A stretch of 64,000 nt of DNA from Moniliella sp. 'wahieum' (taxonomy: Eukaryota > Basidiomycota > Moniliellomycetes > Moniliellales > Moniliellaceae), in NCBI GenBank assembly GCA_003971905.1, contig RSEE01000010.1, forward strand, positions 186,001-250,000. The letters are read 5' to 3'. The translations under genes were made by a program, and so were the position numbers. Positions within the stretch are counted from its first letter, which is position 1. The number at the start of each line of letters is the position of its first letter. The notes beneath the pieces are model-generated. The model was not told where the DNA came from and did no database searches. It saw nothing but the letters and a program-made list of their open reading frames with translations. Shown here piece after piece: positions 24,329-34,549 of this stretch.

Positions 24329-25193
24329 TGTCACGGGCGGCGCCGCCACGGGCCCGCCCTGGGGTTTTTTGGGGTACAATCCCTTAGGCGACGGTAGGTC
24401 GACTCACGGTAGTTTCGGGCTTGGGCTGGTTGGTGAATCCGAGCAGAGCTAGGGACGAGGAGAGGCCTTTGGTGAGGCGGCTGCATGTGTGGCAAGGCTG
24501 CGTCTGCACCGGCTTGGGCGTCACTGTCTGAAGCCACCGGGACTTAGGGACGGGAGGAGGCAACGGCGGACAAACACTGCCTTGACTGAGACTGGAAATC
24601 GACGCGGCCAGAGGAGGGCTCGCGCGACTGGACTGGCGGGTTTTGCTGGAGGAGAAGTCGGACGCTAACAAAGCAAGCTGCCTGTACTGTGGATCAATTG
24701 GCTGAAAACGGGCAGGAGTCGGACAGGATAGGCGAGAGGGTAGACAAGGGGGTTGAGACGAGAGATTGACGAGAGGGTTGAGACGAGAGTGGGGACGAGA
24801 ATGGAAGGTGGGGGAAAGATCCCCATCAACCAGGGTACAGGCAGGATCAAAAGGGAAACGGATACAAGAGGGGGGTGTAGAAAGGAAGACATGTCAAAGC
24901 GAGGTTGGTCGCCACAGGCGCGACCGAGAAAGGAAACGGAAACGGGGACGGGACGGAAGACGCCGCCACGGGACTGGAAGCTCGGTGGGCCTTATTACTT
25001 AGGCCGGCCGACTTGGGCTTGGGCGGGGGCGACTATTGTCGCACGGAGCATTATGGCCCTTCGGCCACGATACTTAATTAGCCAACCATCATCACACTTG
25101 GTTGGCCTTCGGAGTAAGCTCTACTGGACATGTGCGGAGCAGGCGGGCCTTAGCTTCGGTCGGACCATCTCGAGTCCGCCGCAGCCCGTGACA
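24329..25193 (-). mobile_element. Solo LTR (copy B), inverted relative to copy A
   Basis: An 865-bp element starting TGTCACGGGCGGCG and ending GCAGCCCGTGACA on the plus strand. Target duplications ATCTT lie at 24324-24328 and 25194-25198. It matches copy A along its length in reverse orientation, with scattered substitutions and small indels. The ten terminal bases form an inverted repeat TGTCACGGGC/GCCCGTGACA. No internal retrotransposon genes are present, so it is a recombination remnant or a non-autonomous element. Confidence 0.88.
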
Positions 25194-25601
25194 ATCTTAG
25201 CTTTGAGAGCCTTGACGTAGACGTAGCCTAGGCAAGGGAGACAAGGGGAGAGGATGAACTCGGCTGGGATCGCCCAATCGCCGTCGCTCGTAACACGCAT
25301 TAGGGAGGTCGATGGACTATATGCACTGCGCGTTCTTTATTTGACCCCCAGGAGCCATCCAAGAGTCATCACATATGTCCATGTCATAGAGGGCAAATAG
25401 GGCAGCGTGGTCAAGACACATTAGTATAATAGTGACTAGCGAGGGATTATCGATTATTACGAGTTGTTATACTGTGTGAGAGGACCGGCGCATCCCGATG
25501 GAGAAGAGCGCTTTTACATTATGGTCCTTTCTTGTAAGTTACACCCAAAAAAGAGCCTTGCTCACAAAAAGGGCTATGTCTACGGCTAGTAGGCCAATAT
25601 A

Positions 25602-25759
25602 ATGCTTACCCTTCCTCTCTCCTCTGGATCACACGTCCATTTCATTGACAGAGCTTAAGGCTGGGACAGGGGAACGCTACGTCTAAACCTAACCGTTCAT
25701 CTTGCGGGGTTACTTGGGGCGCCACTAAGGTCATATGCTTACCCTTCCTCTCTCCTCTG
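25602..25759. repeat. Pair of 25-bp direct repeats
   Basis: The word starting ATGCTTACCCTTCCTCTCTC occurs at 25602-25626 and again at 25735-25759. Origin unknown. Confidence 0.8.
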
Positions 25760-27412
25760 TGTATTTGATGCAGTTCTAACAAAATGATGGTAGGTGGGAG
25801 ACGCCTCCAAAAGCACAGGGAAATGAAACACTGAAGAAACAATGGGCACATCATCATATGTAGACTCGCAAATGGATGAGTGACCGCCGCATCGTGGTGG
25901 AAGCCCACTGCACTCTTAGGACGTGCTGGTGATGAGGCTGCACACACTGGCGTGAAGACTGTCATCGGAGAGAGAGGAGAGGTTGGCCGCCCACTCAGTA
26001 ACTGAGCGTTTTTGATGGTTGTGAGAAGTTCAGGCACGTTCAGATATGATGTTGCAACCGGCGAGAGATGCACGATGGTTAACGCTGAAGAGGTTTAGCG
26101 TTTAACGTACGTTTAACACTTATTAACGTTTAGGCCTTAGGACGTTATGAGAGGGGCTTGTCGAGCGCACATGAAAACCTTGAACAAAGACCGAGGTTAA
26201 GAACATATTGAACGAACGCGTGTATGTACATTGAATTGAGACTCATACTCAATCTTCGATGGTGGAACACAAAACGCGGCCTCTGTAAGCTGTATCGGTT
26301 ATCCACTTCCAGCTACTGAATATTGATTGAAACATCATGTCGAAGCAAAGAGAAGGGAATGATTAATGAAGGGGAAAAGGGAGAAAAGTGAGAAGGTAGA
26401 AATGACATCTTGTGAGAGCAACACAGGATGCATATGGGCGCGTGGCTTGGCCATATGGCGTATCATATCACATGCAATCACACAGCACTAACCACTAGTC
26501 GGTCACAGTCACATGTCACACTCACTAGGCAACGGCAGCATTGTTTAATTTAAGGTGGCCTGAGGCCCTCAGAGCCATGGGAGTGGGCCGCTAGCCTGAG
26601 CGCCCACGCATATCATGCGCCATGCTGAGGCTACTGAGGCACCCCGTGCGAACATCGAGTGCACCGAGCCGAACGTGCAGACTGGTGCCGGCGGGATAGA
26701 GACATGCGAGACCCTGCGACACCTCATACTGAAACTGCGGGAGAATTTTGTCACAGGTCACCGGTCACTGATCGATGATGGATGGTCATCGTTCACCTGC
26801 CTATCACAAGATCACACGAACCACGCCGCGTCGAATTTAAGCTTTAAGCTTTACGCGTTACGCCTGCATAAGCTTTGTTTAAATGTCCGCTGTCACATAC
26901 ATCGCAATGTGACATGCAGGATGCATGGCAAGGAGGGGCAGTATAGATGTAGCCTCAGGCCGCAGGCAGCGCCTGGCCACCGCTGCTCAGTATGTCTCAG
27001 AACTCAGTTCCAGATCACTTTGCCTGGTTTGCAATGCTGTGGTCTTTACATGCATTACACGTGACGCATTACTGTCGCCTTTCGTGACAAGCCTGCCAGT
27101 ATTCCTACGAGATCTGATATCTCTGGGATCTGAGCAGTGATAATACACACAGGGAAAAGTGCTAGGGGTGCAATCATTAATCATGACTGCATGACGGAAG
27201 CAGGCGATGAATATTGAATGTTTTGGCCTCACAACGTGGGGGGGAAAGCACCTCGAGAGGGGGCGCAAAGCCTGATGCACAAGTCCTTTGTAATGATCCT
27301 GGTTCCCCAGCCATGTCCTTGGTGCAGTTGCGCAACAGTAGTGAAGGGAAAACAGGAGCTGGGTTGAACGTTGAACCTTGAAACGTTGAACATTGACGTT
27401 AAACCCACTGAC

Positions 27413-27604
27413 TGAGGAAGAGAAGAAGAAGAAGAAGAAGAAGAACGAAGAAGAAGAAAAAAGAAGAAGAAGCGAAGAAGAAGAAGAAGAAGAAGAGAAG
27501 AAGAAACGAAGAGAAGAATGAAAGAAGAAGAAGAAGAAGAAGAAGAAGAAGAAGATAAGAGAAGACGAAGAGAAGAAGAAAGAAGAAGAAAAGAAGAAGA
27601 AGAT
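27413..27604 (+). repeat. GAA/GA-rich polypurine tract, about 190 bp
   Basis: Imperfect (GAA)n with a few C or T interruptions on the plus strand. Long homopurine tracts of this kind can form triplex structures. It reads as poly-Glu/Lys in places and is not taken as coding. Confidence 0.95.
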
Positions 27605-28386
27605 GGGACCTATTATAGGTCACAGAGGATGAGGGACACCGGCATGTGGTGCCGCATTAGTATAAGAATCAGAGTGATCTCGGAGGTGCATGGCTGGTTG
27701 CTCAACACTTTTGGTCCATGGGGCCTTTGTTTAGTAGCATCTCGTCTTCGCTTCTCCCGGATACCATCCTCAGGATTGCAGTGGCGAGGGGGGAAGAAGA
27801 GACGGGGTCACACAACGAGAGCCCTCTGAGCGCTAGGCTCATATGCTCCCTTTGACTCCTCACTGTGCCTCTCTCCGTCCCGCTCCCCGAATATACCAAA
27901 AACATTAACTCTGACACGTTACCACATTTCACAAACCGACGCTGCCTCCGCATTCAGCGGAGTAGGTCTCACCTGGTCCCGTCCGGGTGGGTTAATTGTT
28001 CAGGGGCACAGACGCTATACTCCGGTTGGACGCAAATGACGGGATTCAGAAGGTCCAGGTCTGCTGTGTTGAGCTAAGTGGCTCATGATTTGGCCAATGT
28101 CCCTTCAGCTCCTCCTCAGGCCTAGGAGTTCCGCTGTTTCCCTCTCCTGTTTCCCTCCTTGCCCCGCTTAGCCCCTGATGGCGACTCGCTGCTTGACGTT
28201 CCTCTGTAAGCATTGCTGGTTGCACACCACCACCCCACCACCAGTGCGATTGCATCACCCTCGAGGACCATCAGGACTCCAGGTCTCATCATGCTGGCAG
28301 CGTCATTGGCCTTCTGATTAGTAGAACGAGCTTTCTTTGTTAGTGTGAAGATACTGTAACATTGCGTTAAAGATGACCTTTCACAA

Positions 28387-28480
28387 GCTTCAATGGGTTA
28401 GTGTATACTACATCGTTGCCATACTGGCCCCGTGCCTGTAAAACGTCGATGTGACAGGGGTTCGATTCCCCTTTGAAGCA
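28387..28480 (+). tRNA. tRNA-Gly(GCC) with a 24-nt intron
   Basis: The acceptor stem GCTTCAA pairs with TTGAAGC before discriminator A. The T arm is AGGGG-TTCGATT-CCCCT, with a perfect B box GGTTCGATTCC. The anticodon stem CATCG/CGATG encloses loop TTGCCA...T with anticodon GCC at 28418-28420. An intron at 28422-28445 sits after position 37. Mature length is 70 nt, one less than usual for this tRNA: the D arm TGGGTTAGTGTATAC is slightly irregular, so function is not certain. Confidence 0.78.
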
Positions 28481-28486
28481 TTTTTT
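28481..28486 (+). terminator. Pol III terminator of tRNA-Gly
   Basis: A run of six T immediately after the tRNA 3' end. Confidence 0.8.
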
Positions 28487-29176
28487 GCTTTTGTTGCCGA
28501 TGAGCGAGCCCAAAAAGCTTAGAACGTTTCGTTGTCCCTGGTGAAACTGGTGAAGCTACTGCAATGAAGTTTTGCAAATGGGATGACAACAGTTGATATG
28601 ATATGGACCGAATTAGGGTTACAAATACGTTTCCTGTTCTCGTCGTTATCGCGTTGGCCATGCAACCTAACTCGATCTGATAGATAATGGGGGACCCGCT
28701 AAGTATGTGCGGATTGCATCCGCAGCCACAGTGCCGCGGCGCTTTTGTGCCGAGCGGTTTGCCGCGGACGACTGGGTACGGCGTCACGCATCTGGCATGG
28801 TGCCCTATCATGGGCCGGCGGACATAGTGTGTTGGGGTGGACCAGGTAGTGGACCTTGGGAGGAGGCACAAAAGAGAGATCGAAGAGAGAGAGAGAGGGA
28901 CTGCTGTGTTGAAGGGTTCAAGGTTGCTAAGCGAAGAGTTCGACAGCCAGCGGGTGGAGACTGACTATCTTAGCCTGCGTGAATGGGGCGTGGTGGCGCT
29001 TCCGCAGGCTGTGGAAGCGTGGAAACATAGAAGCTGCTGCTGGTGGCCAAAAGTGCCTGACCTAATGCGCACCCGTAACTCAGGCTTTAGGGTAACTCAG
29101 GACTCAGATTCAGGCCTAAGGGCCTCAGGTGAAGCCTCAGGCTGAGGCCCTACGACATTATGCATTAATAGGCTTC
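28487..29176. other. Spacer between tRNA and copia element
   Basis: No supported gene. Short heptamer-like CTCAGGC words occur near 29080-29140, just before the element. Confidence 0.45.
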
Positions 29177-29181
29177 GACTT

Positions 29182-29341
29182 TGTTGACATCCGTCCTAGG
29201 ACCGCGCGGACCCTGAGTCACGTGAGTCAGCTTTCATTCCTTCCGAGCTCGCACCAGTCTTCTGGACGAGTCAGTCGCAGAAGCTTCTTAGTCCAATACG
29301 ACGTTCAGTGCTCACATTCTGTGGTAGTAGCGAGGCCGACA
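29182..29341 (+). repeat. 5' LTR of copia element
   Basis: 160 bp starting TGTTGACATCCG and ending GGCCGACA. Identical to the 3' copy. It is open in the gag frame over its whole length. Confidence 0.95.
29214..29229. promoter_or_regulatory. Composite AP-1/Gcn4-like and E-box motif in LTR
   Basis: TGAGTCACGTGAGTCA holds two TGAGTCA sites overlapping a CACGTG core, near the LTR start. The same motif is in the 3' LTR at 34113-34128. bZIP or bHLH control is inferred from the motif only. Confidence 0.5.
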
Positions 29342-29395
29342 GAGTTACATCCTTATCTGCTCATCCCTGAGCTGGCCAAAACTACACCCACAACC

Positions 29396-30643
29396 ATGGG
29401 CGCCAACGCTAACACCGATCTCTCGGTCAGCGACACCACAATGGTGAACAAGCGCGATTACTGGACACCAACCGGTCGCGATCCGCCACCGATTGGCACC
29501 GACAACGAGGAACTCATGATGCTTTGCGCCGAAGCGCACCTGTGGTTCAAGAAGACGAACGACATCGATGTCGTTAAAGAGAAGATCAACAGAGCTATAC
29601 ACGACAGAGCCGAGTGGCTTGGATGGAAGGACGAACCTACGTCTATCACGACAAACTGGGTTCGACGGGCTACGAATTTTGTGGTGCAAAACATCCACCA
29701 AATGGAAACTCAACCCAACGCAACTTTGGGGGCACCTACAGGCGCAGCCTCGCGACCCGAGTACGACCTTTACAGATCACTACGCGAGTCTCCCACCAAG
29801 AATATCAAGTGGCCTGATCTGAACAAAGACCCGTCCGCCTACAGCGCTTGGGAAGACGAATTTCTCTTCGCGATAACAGATGCCCACCCCCACGCAAGCG
29901 ACGTCGTCCAGAATGGTCGCAGCTCCCGCTACTTCACCGAGGACCTCGACAGACGCTTGCACAACCTTCTTAGGGAAGCCATGCCGTCAACCCTCTTCCG
30001 GACGATCCGCACCCACCACGAAATATCATGCACCCAGGACACGCTGAACATGCTGCGTCAGCGGTATGGATATACGCCTACCGCAAACAGAGGGCCTCTA
30101 CTCATTCGCTACTTTTCGGCCGACCAAGGAAACCGATCGGGTCGAGACTACCTCGACTACATGGAAGAGATCAGTGCAAGCCTGACGCGAGCGGGCATCC
30201 CACTTACGGAAGAGCAGGAACGCACTGGGATCCTACTCGGCTTACGCGACATGAGCATTCGCCAGCGTGAAGAGCGCTCGAGTCTAGACAAGTTACGGCA
30301 GGCCGTGATGGACATACCAGCCGCCACGTATCCCGGTGGAGAAAGGAAGAGAAACGGAGGCAAGCCGGTCAACGGAGGAACGCCTTGGACTCGACCCGAC
30401 AGCGGGGGACGACCCACCAGCGGGGGAAAAAACTCCAGCGGGGGCAAAGCCGGCGACGACAACCTCGCGGACACAAAGACCAAGGGGCAAGACCGCACCA
30501 ACCAACCCTGGCGCAGCGCGACGTCTAATAAACCTGTTGTCCCTCCGCGCAACCCAGGCCGAGCCAACGCTCACGTCGCTCAGAGAGCGAGCTCTCCCGA
30601 GTCTGAAGTGATTGACGTTGATGCGGGCACAGCTGACTACTAG
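29396..30643 (+). CDS. Copia Gag protein
   Basis: 415 aa from ATG 29396 (MGANANTDLSVSDTTMVN) to a TAG at 30641-30643. It has a central Gag-like part (ADQGNRSGRDYLDYMEEI) and a basic Gly/Asn/Ser-rich C-terminal part (GGKPVNGGTPW). No CCHC zinc knuckle is visible, although most copia Gags have one. The stop codon is in frame with pol. The open frame continues upstream through the 5' LTR to 29129, but the ATG at 29396 after the leader is the natural start. Confidence 0.85.
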   Translation: MGANANTDLSVSDTTMVNKRDYWTPTGRDPPPIGTDNEELMMLCAEAHLWFKKTNDIDVVKEKINRAIHDRAEWLGWKDEPTSITTNWVRRATNFVVQNIHQMETQPNATLGAPTGAASRPEYDLYRSLRESPTKNIKWPDLNKDPSAYSAWEDEFLFAITDAHPHASDVVQNGRSSRYFTEDLDRRLHNLLREAMPSTLFRTIRTHHEISCTQDTLNMLRQRYGYTPTANRGPLLIRYFSADQGNRSGRDYLDYMEEISASLTRAGIPLTEEQERTGILLGLRDMSIRQREERSSLDKLRQAVMDIPAATYPGGERKRNGGKPVNGGTPWTRPDSGGRPTSGGKNSSGGKAGDDNLADTKTKGQDRTNQPWRSATSNKPVVPPRNPGRANAHVAQRASSPESEVIDVDAGTADY

Positions 30644-30658
30644 GAACTCGGGGGCGAA

Positions 30659-33600
30659 ATGCGAATCATCCGGGCATTATATGACAGTGGGGCATTCCCA
30701 TCCATTTGGAAAGACAAATCCGTCTTCACATCCATGACCCCTTGCGACGACGAGATAGAGGTTGCTAACGGGACACATGTAAAGGCGGAAGGACGAGGCA
30801 CGGCCACAATCCGTATCCGATGCTTAGGAGGACACCAAATGGAGATAAAACTCCCCAACAGCCTATACATGCCCCGTTTCAGCCGAAATCTCGTCAGTGT
30901 AGCACACCTGTCGAACACCGGAATCGCATCATACTTCGCCCCACACCAGAAGGGTATCTGGCTTGGTAACCCAGGATCCACCCTACGAAAAGTAACCGGC
31001 AGTGACTATCAATTCACGATCTTACACAACCCGCGAACGCCACCCACACCCCTGCGGGCCATGGCGACCAAACCGATCAAACCGGCCGACCCACCCTCAA
31101 CCCCAAACTCCCTCGCAGCATCCCTGGCCCTGGACCACGTCTCTAAAGCCCACAAACGCTGGAACCACGCAGCCATCGACCTCCTCCCCTGGCTTACACG
31201 ATCGGAAACCGCAGGCCTCCGCGTCACAGCCAAGCATATCTCCCTCTGTCGTTCAGAGTGGGATTGCCCAACATGCGCGGTGGCACTAGCGACAGCATCG
31301 CCCCATCCGAGCCGGGACCGCCTCCGATCCAAAAGACCTTTCGAGGTCCTCCACGTCGACGTAGTAGACCTCCCCCGGGTAACCGGCATGGGGCACGGAT
31401 ACGCCCTCGTCGCCGTTGATGACTTCACGCGGTACGTCTTCACCACAGCGATCCCGACAAAGGGCGCTGCAACGAAGGAACTGCGGAACCTCATATTGCG
31501 GGAGCAACGCTACGGCCCGGACAGACTGCTGCGGACTTTGCGCACGGACAACGCCCCCGAATTGACAAGCGCACTGCAACCTTTTCTGGACGAGCAAGGC
31601 ATCACGTCAGAACGGACAATCCCGGGGCAGAGTGCTAGCAACGGTGTGGCTGAGCGTGCCATCCGAACCATAACGACTCGTGCAAGGCAGTTGCTCTTGG
31701 GTACAGGTCTTCCGACGTCGGACTGGTGGGAACACAGCCTCCACGCTGCGTGCTTCACCCAAAACCAAATGCCACTCAAAACATCCGGGGAAGACAACAA
31801 ATCGCGATTTGAGCGATACAAAGGCCACGCATACTCGTTACCGATGCAACCCTTTGGCCGCGTTGCATACCTCCATCTGCCCGAGTCACGCCGCGAGCAC
31901 AAGCTCAGCGCGCGGGCAGAGGAAGGTATGCTGGTAGGATACCACCATCAGCGCGGATCAAAGGGATGGCTCTTCGCCACATACCAACCATCCCTGGGTA
32001 CCTTCACCTACCGCTGGTCGAAACCGTACAAATGGGGCAACGCCATCTACCCCCATCTCCACCCCGACCACTTCCCACCCGACATCTCCAAATCACCTCA
32101 AATTAAAATCGACAGTGAAAAAGACGCTAACCCTACTCCGCCAGCCGCGGCAGCACCCATGCCCCGAACCGCCGCCACACCCCAGACACCCGCTCCCACC
32201 ACCACCCCCCCTCCGCGCCGCTACCCCCTCCGCCAGCGCACCACCCGCACCTCCCTCGACCTGCACACACTCCCAATCGCTGACGACCCCACCGACACGA
32301 CCTACCATGCTCGTGCTGCAGCCGCCACGCCCCACTGCGCCGCACCAGAGATCGGCATCGCCCGCCCCCTACCTGACACATCCGCCCCCCCGTTTGCCGA
32401 CACAGTTCAACCTCCCGAATACGCCGCCATGACTGCTCTCAGCGCACCCATCCACCCGGACACGGTTCAGCTCACCAAGGATGGCGTACCCCTCGCTCCC
32501 AAGACGCTCAAGGGTCTCGAGACTCACCCCTCCTTTGCCATGGTCAAGCAGGCTATGGCCGACGAGGTGGCCACACTCGCGCGATACGGCACCTACGAGG
32601 CTACGTACCCACCACCGGGTGCACAAATCCTCATAGGACTATGGCGCATCACCACAAAGACGGACGCCGAGGGCCGGTTCCTGCGCCACCGCGCGCGCTT
32701 TGTCGCGGGCGGACACCAACAATCGGCCGAGACTTGGGGCCAGACGTTCGCACCATCGGTGCGCACACCTGCCATCCTGACCCTCGTCGTGCTGGCCGAG
32801 AAGTATAAGTTTGGCCTCTTCTCGGCGGACGTCAATGCAGCGTACCTGAACGCCCCCCTCGAAGAAGCAGTCTACATCCGCCCACCCCCCTACTTCCCCG
32901 AAGCGGGTGGTCGCGTGTGGCGTCTCAAGAAGAGTCTATACGGGCTACATCAGAGCGGAGCAAACTGGGCACGATACATCCGGAACCTGCTGCGTGACAA
33001 GCTCGGCTTCACGCAAAGCTTGACCGAGCCCTGCTTGTTCGTGCGCGCTGCACCACCGGGTGAGCAGATCCTCCTGGCGGTCCACACCGACGATCTGCTC
33101 CTCGCATGCAAGTCACACCAAAAGTACGAGGAGTTTATGGCCGAGATAAACACACACATTGATGTTCGTGGTAACGGTCCCCTTCACTACCACCTGGGAT
33201 GCCAATACGATCGGATCGGTGGGGAGCTGTACCTGAGCCAACCAAAGTTCATCGAGGAAGTGGTGGCAAAGCACCACATCAAAGCCCCGTGGATCCGGAC
33301 TCTCCCACATCCCGTACGGATGATACCGCCCCGTGCCGACCCTGAACCCCCATCCCTCCCAGCCTTGCGCAAGGCATATCAGGGGAAGATCGGATCGGGA
33401 CTGTGGGCTGCACGAATGGGCCGGCCTGACTCCCTCTTCGCTATCACGGCCCTCAGCAGAGCCGCTGCCGACCCATCGCAGCAGCATCATCAAGCAGTCG
33501 ATGACTTCCTTCGCTACCTGTACCATACTCGAGGAAAGGGCCTGAGGTTGACCCCAACATCAGATGCACCGGCCATTGCGCTGTATACAGATTCCGACTT

Positions 33601-34549
33601 GGCGGGAGATCCCATCCAGGCACGCTCCACATCTGGATGCCTACTGATGGTGTACGGTGTGCCGGTGTCGTGGCGATCCATTCTTCAGCCGAAGAGCGTT
33701 ACCAGTACCGCCGCCGCCGAATATACGGCAGGATATGATGGACTGGTTGACGCCAACTATGTCAAGAACATCATGATCGAGCTTGGGGCCATCGGCGAGG
33801 GTACACCCATTCATTGGTATTGCGACAATAAGTCTGTCGTCGATCTCGCCCACAAATTTGGCAGCACCGGCAAGCTCCGAGAGCTGAAGATCCGGTACCA
33901 CAATGTACGGCAACACGTGGACTCGGGCGAGGCCATACTTGTACACATCCCCGGCGAAAGGAACCCAGCGGACGTCCTCACCAAGCCTCTCGGCCGTCCC
34001 GCCCTGACAAGCCATCTTGCTCAACTCCGCGTCGAGGAGATGGATCCAGTCCACATGACTGGGCCCTCCGGTCAGCGGGGTGTTGACATCCGTCCTAGGA
34101 CCGCGCGGACCCTGAGTCACGTGAGTCAGCTTTCATTCCTTCCGAGCTCGCACCAGTCTTCTGGACGAGTCAGTCGCAGAAGCTTCTTAGTCCAATACGA
34201 CGTTCAGTGCTCACATTCTGTGGTAGTAGCGAGGCCGACAGACTTGATTAAGTTCAAGCTGTTGCGTTCAAGCTCCACACGAGGTTCACGTTTGAAGAGC
34301 TTCAAGACTGTTCAAACTCAGAGCTTCAGCGCTTCAAGCTGTCTTCAGTTGTACTCAGTACTCCGTATAGGCTTCAGCGCCTCAGCCTCAGCAGCCTGGC
34401 AACACGTGAGGCGTGACGGGTGGATATGGCGCGTGAATATGAATCTTGAAGGCAGCACATTGTCCTGGCGTGGGAGGGGGGACGTGCGACTTGTGCGGCG
34501 GGTGCGGCTTGACAGCCTCTGGAGGGTCCCAGCCTGCCCCAGCGAGTGA
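30659..34549 (+). CDS. Copia Pol polyprotein (PR-IN-RT-RH)
   Basis: Same frame as gag, separated only by TAG 30641-30643; first ATG at 30659. The protease motif is YDSGA near residue 8. Integrase has HKRWNH, CPTC near 205, and catalytic HVDVVD, RTDNAPEL and NGVAERAIRTI near 232, 297 and 330. Reverse transcriptase has FSADVNAAYLNAP near 720, LYGLHQSGANW, and the active-site variant VHTDDLLL (usually YVDD) near 808. RNase H has YTDSDLAGD near 976 and CDNKSVVDLAHKFGS. There is no stop before the 3' LTR: the frame crosses the whole LTR and ends in flanking DNA at 34549. Pol expression by UAG readthrough is inferred. Confidence 0.92.
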   Translation: MRIIRALYDSGAFPSIWKDKSVFTSMTPCDDEIEVANGTHVKAEGRGTATIRIRCLGGHQMEIKLPNSLYMPRFSRNLVSVAHLSNTGIASYFAPHQKGIWLGNPGSTLRKVTGSDYQFTILHNPRTPPTPLRAMATKPIKPADPPSTPNSLAASLALDHVSKAHKRWNHAAIDLLPWLTRSETAGLRVTAKHISLCRSEWDCPTCAVALATASPHPSRDRLRSKRPFEVLHVDVVDLPRVTGMGHGYALVAVDDFTRYVFTTAIPTKGAATKELRNLILREQRYGPDRLLRTLRTDNAPELTSALQPFLDEQGITSERTIPGQSASNGVAERAIRTITTRARQLLLGTGLPTSDWWEHSLHAACFTQNQMPLKTSGEDNKSRFERYKGHAYSLPMQPFGRVAYLHLPESRREHKLSARAEEGMLVGYHHQRGSKGWLFATYQPSLGTFTYRWSKPYKWGNAIYPHLHPDHFPPDISKSPQIKIDSEKDANPTPPAAAAPMPRTAATPQTPAPTTTPPPRRYPLRQRTTRTSLDLHTLPIADDPTDTTYHARAAAATPHCAAPEIGIARPLPDTSAPPFADTVQPPEYAAMTALSAPIHPDTVQLTKDGVPLAPKTLKGLETHPSFAMVKQAMADEVATLARYGTYEATYPPPGAQILIGLWRITTKTDAEGRFLRHRARFVAGGHQQSAETWGQTFAPSVRTPAILTLVVLAEKYKFGLFSADVNAAYLNAPLEEAVYIRPPPYFPEAGGRVWRLKKSLYGLHQSGANWARYIRNLLRDKLGFTQSLTEPCLFVRAAPPGEQILLAVHTDDLLLACKSHQKYEEFMAEINTHIDVRGNGPLHYHLGCQYDRIGGELYLSQPKFIEEVVAKHHIKAPWIRTLPHPVRMIPPRADPEPPSLPALRKAYQGKIGSGLWAARMGRPDSLFAITALSRAAADPSQQHHQAVDDFLRYLYHTRGKGLRLTPTSDAPAIALYTDSDLAGDPIQARSTSGCLLMVYGVPVSWRSILQPKSVTSTAAAEYTAGYDGLVDANYVKNIMIELGAIGEGTPIHWYCDNKSVVDLAHKFGSTGKLRELKIRYHNVRQHVDSGEAILVHIPGERNPADVLTKPLGRPALTSHLAQLRVEEMDPVHMTGPSGQRGVDIRPRTARTLSHVSQLSFLPSSHQSSGRVSRRSFLVQYDVQCSHSVVVARPTDLIKFKLLRSSSTRGSRLKSFKTVQTQSFSASSCLQLYSVLRIGFSASASAAWQHVRRDGWIWRVNMNLEGSTLSWRGRGDVRLVRRVRLDSLWRVPACPSE
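34081..34240 (+). repeat. 3' LTR of copia element
   Basis: Identical 160-bp copy, preceded by only a short purine run (GCGGGG) in place of a strong polypurine tract. Followed by the target duplication GACTT. Confidence 0.95.

Larger units (their letters stand above)
25199..28386. other. Repeat-rich intergenic region
   Basis: About 3.2 kb without a supported gene. It holds the 25-bp direct repeats at 25602 and 25735, heptamer words near 26100 (GTTTAACG type), AAGCTTTAAGCTT near 26840, and the GAA tract. Confidence 0.5.
29182..34240 (+). mobile_element. Full-length Ty1/copia LTR retrotransposon
   Basis: A 5,059-bp element with two 160-bp LTRs and a 5-bp target duplication GACTT (29177-29181 and 34241-34245). 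Domain order is gag, protease, integrase, reverse transcriptase, RNase H, which is the copia order. By eye the LTRs are identical, and both reading frames are intact, so the insertion is recent and may be active. Confidence 0.95.

Noticed and set aside
27399-27623. Leu/Phe-rich minus-strand frame over the GAA tract
   Set aside because: It is only the translation of the simple repeat.
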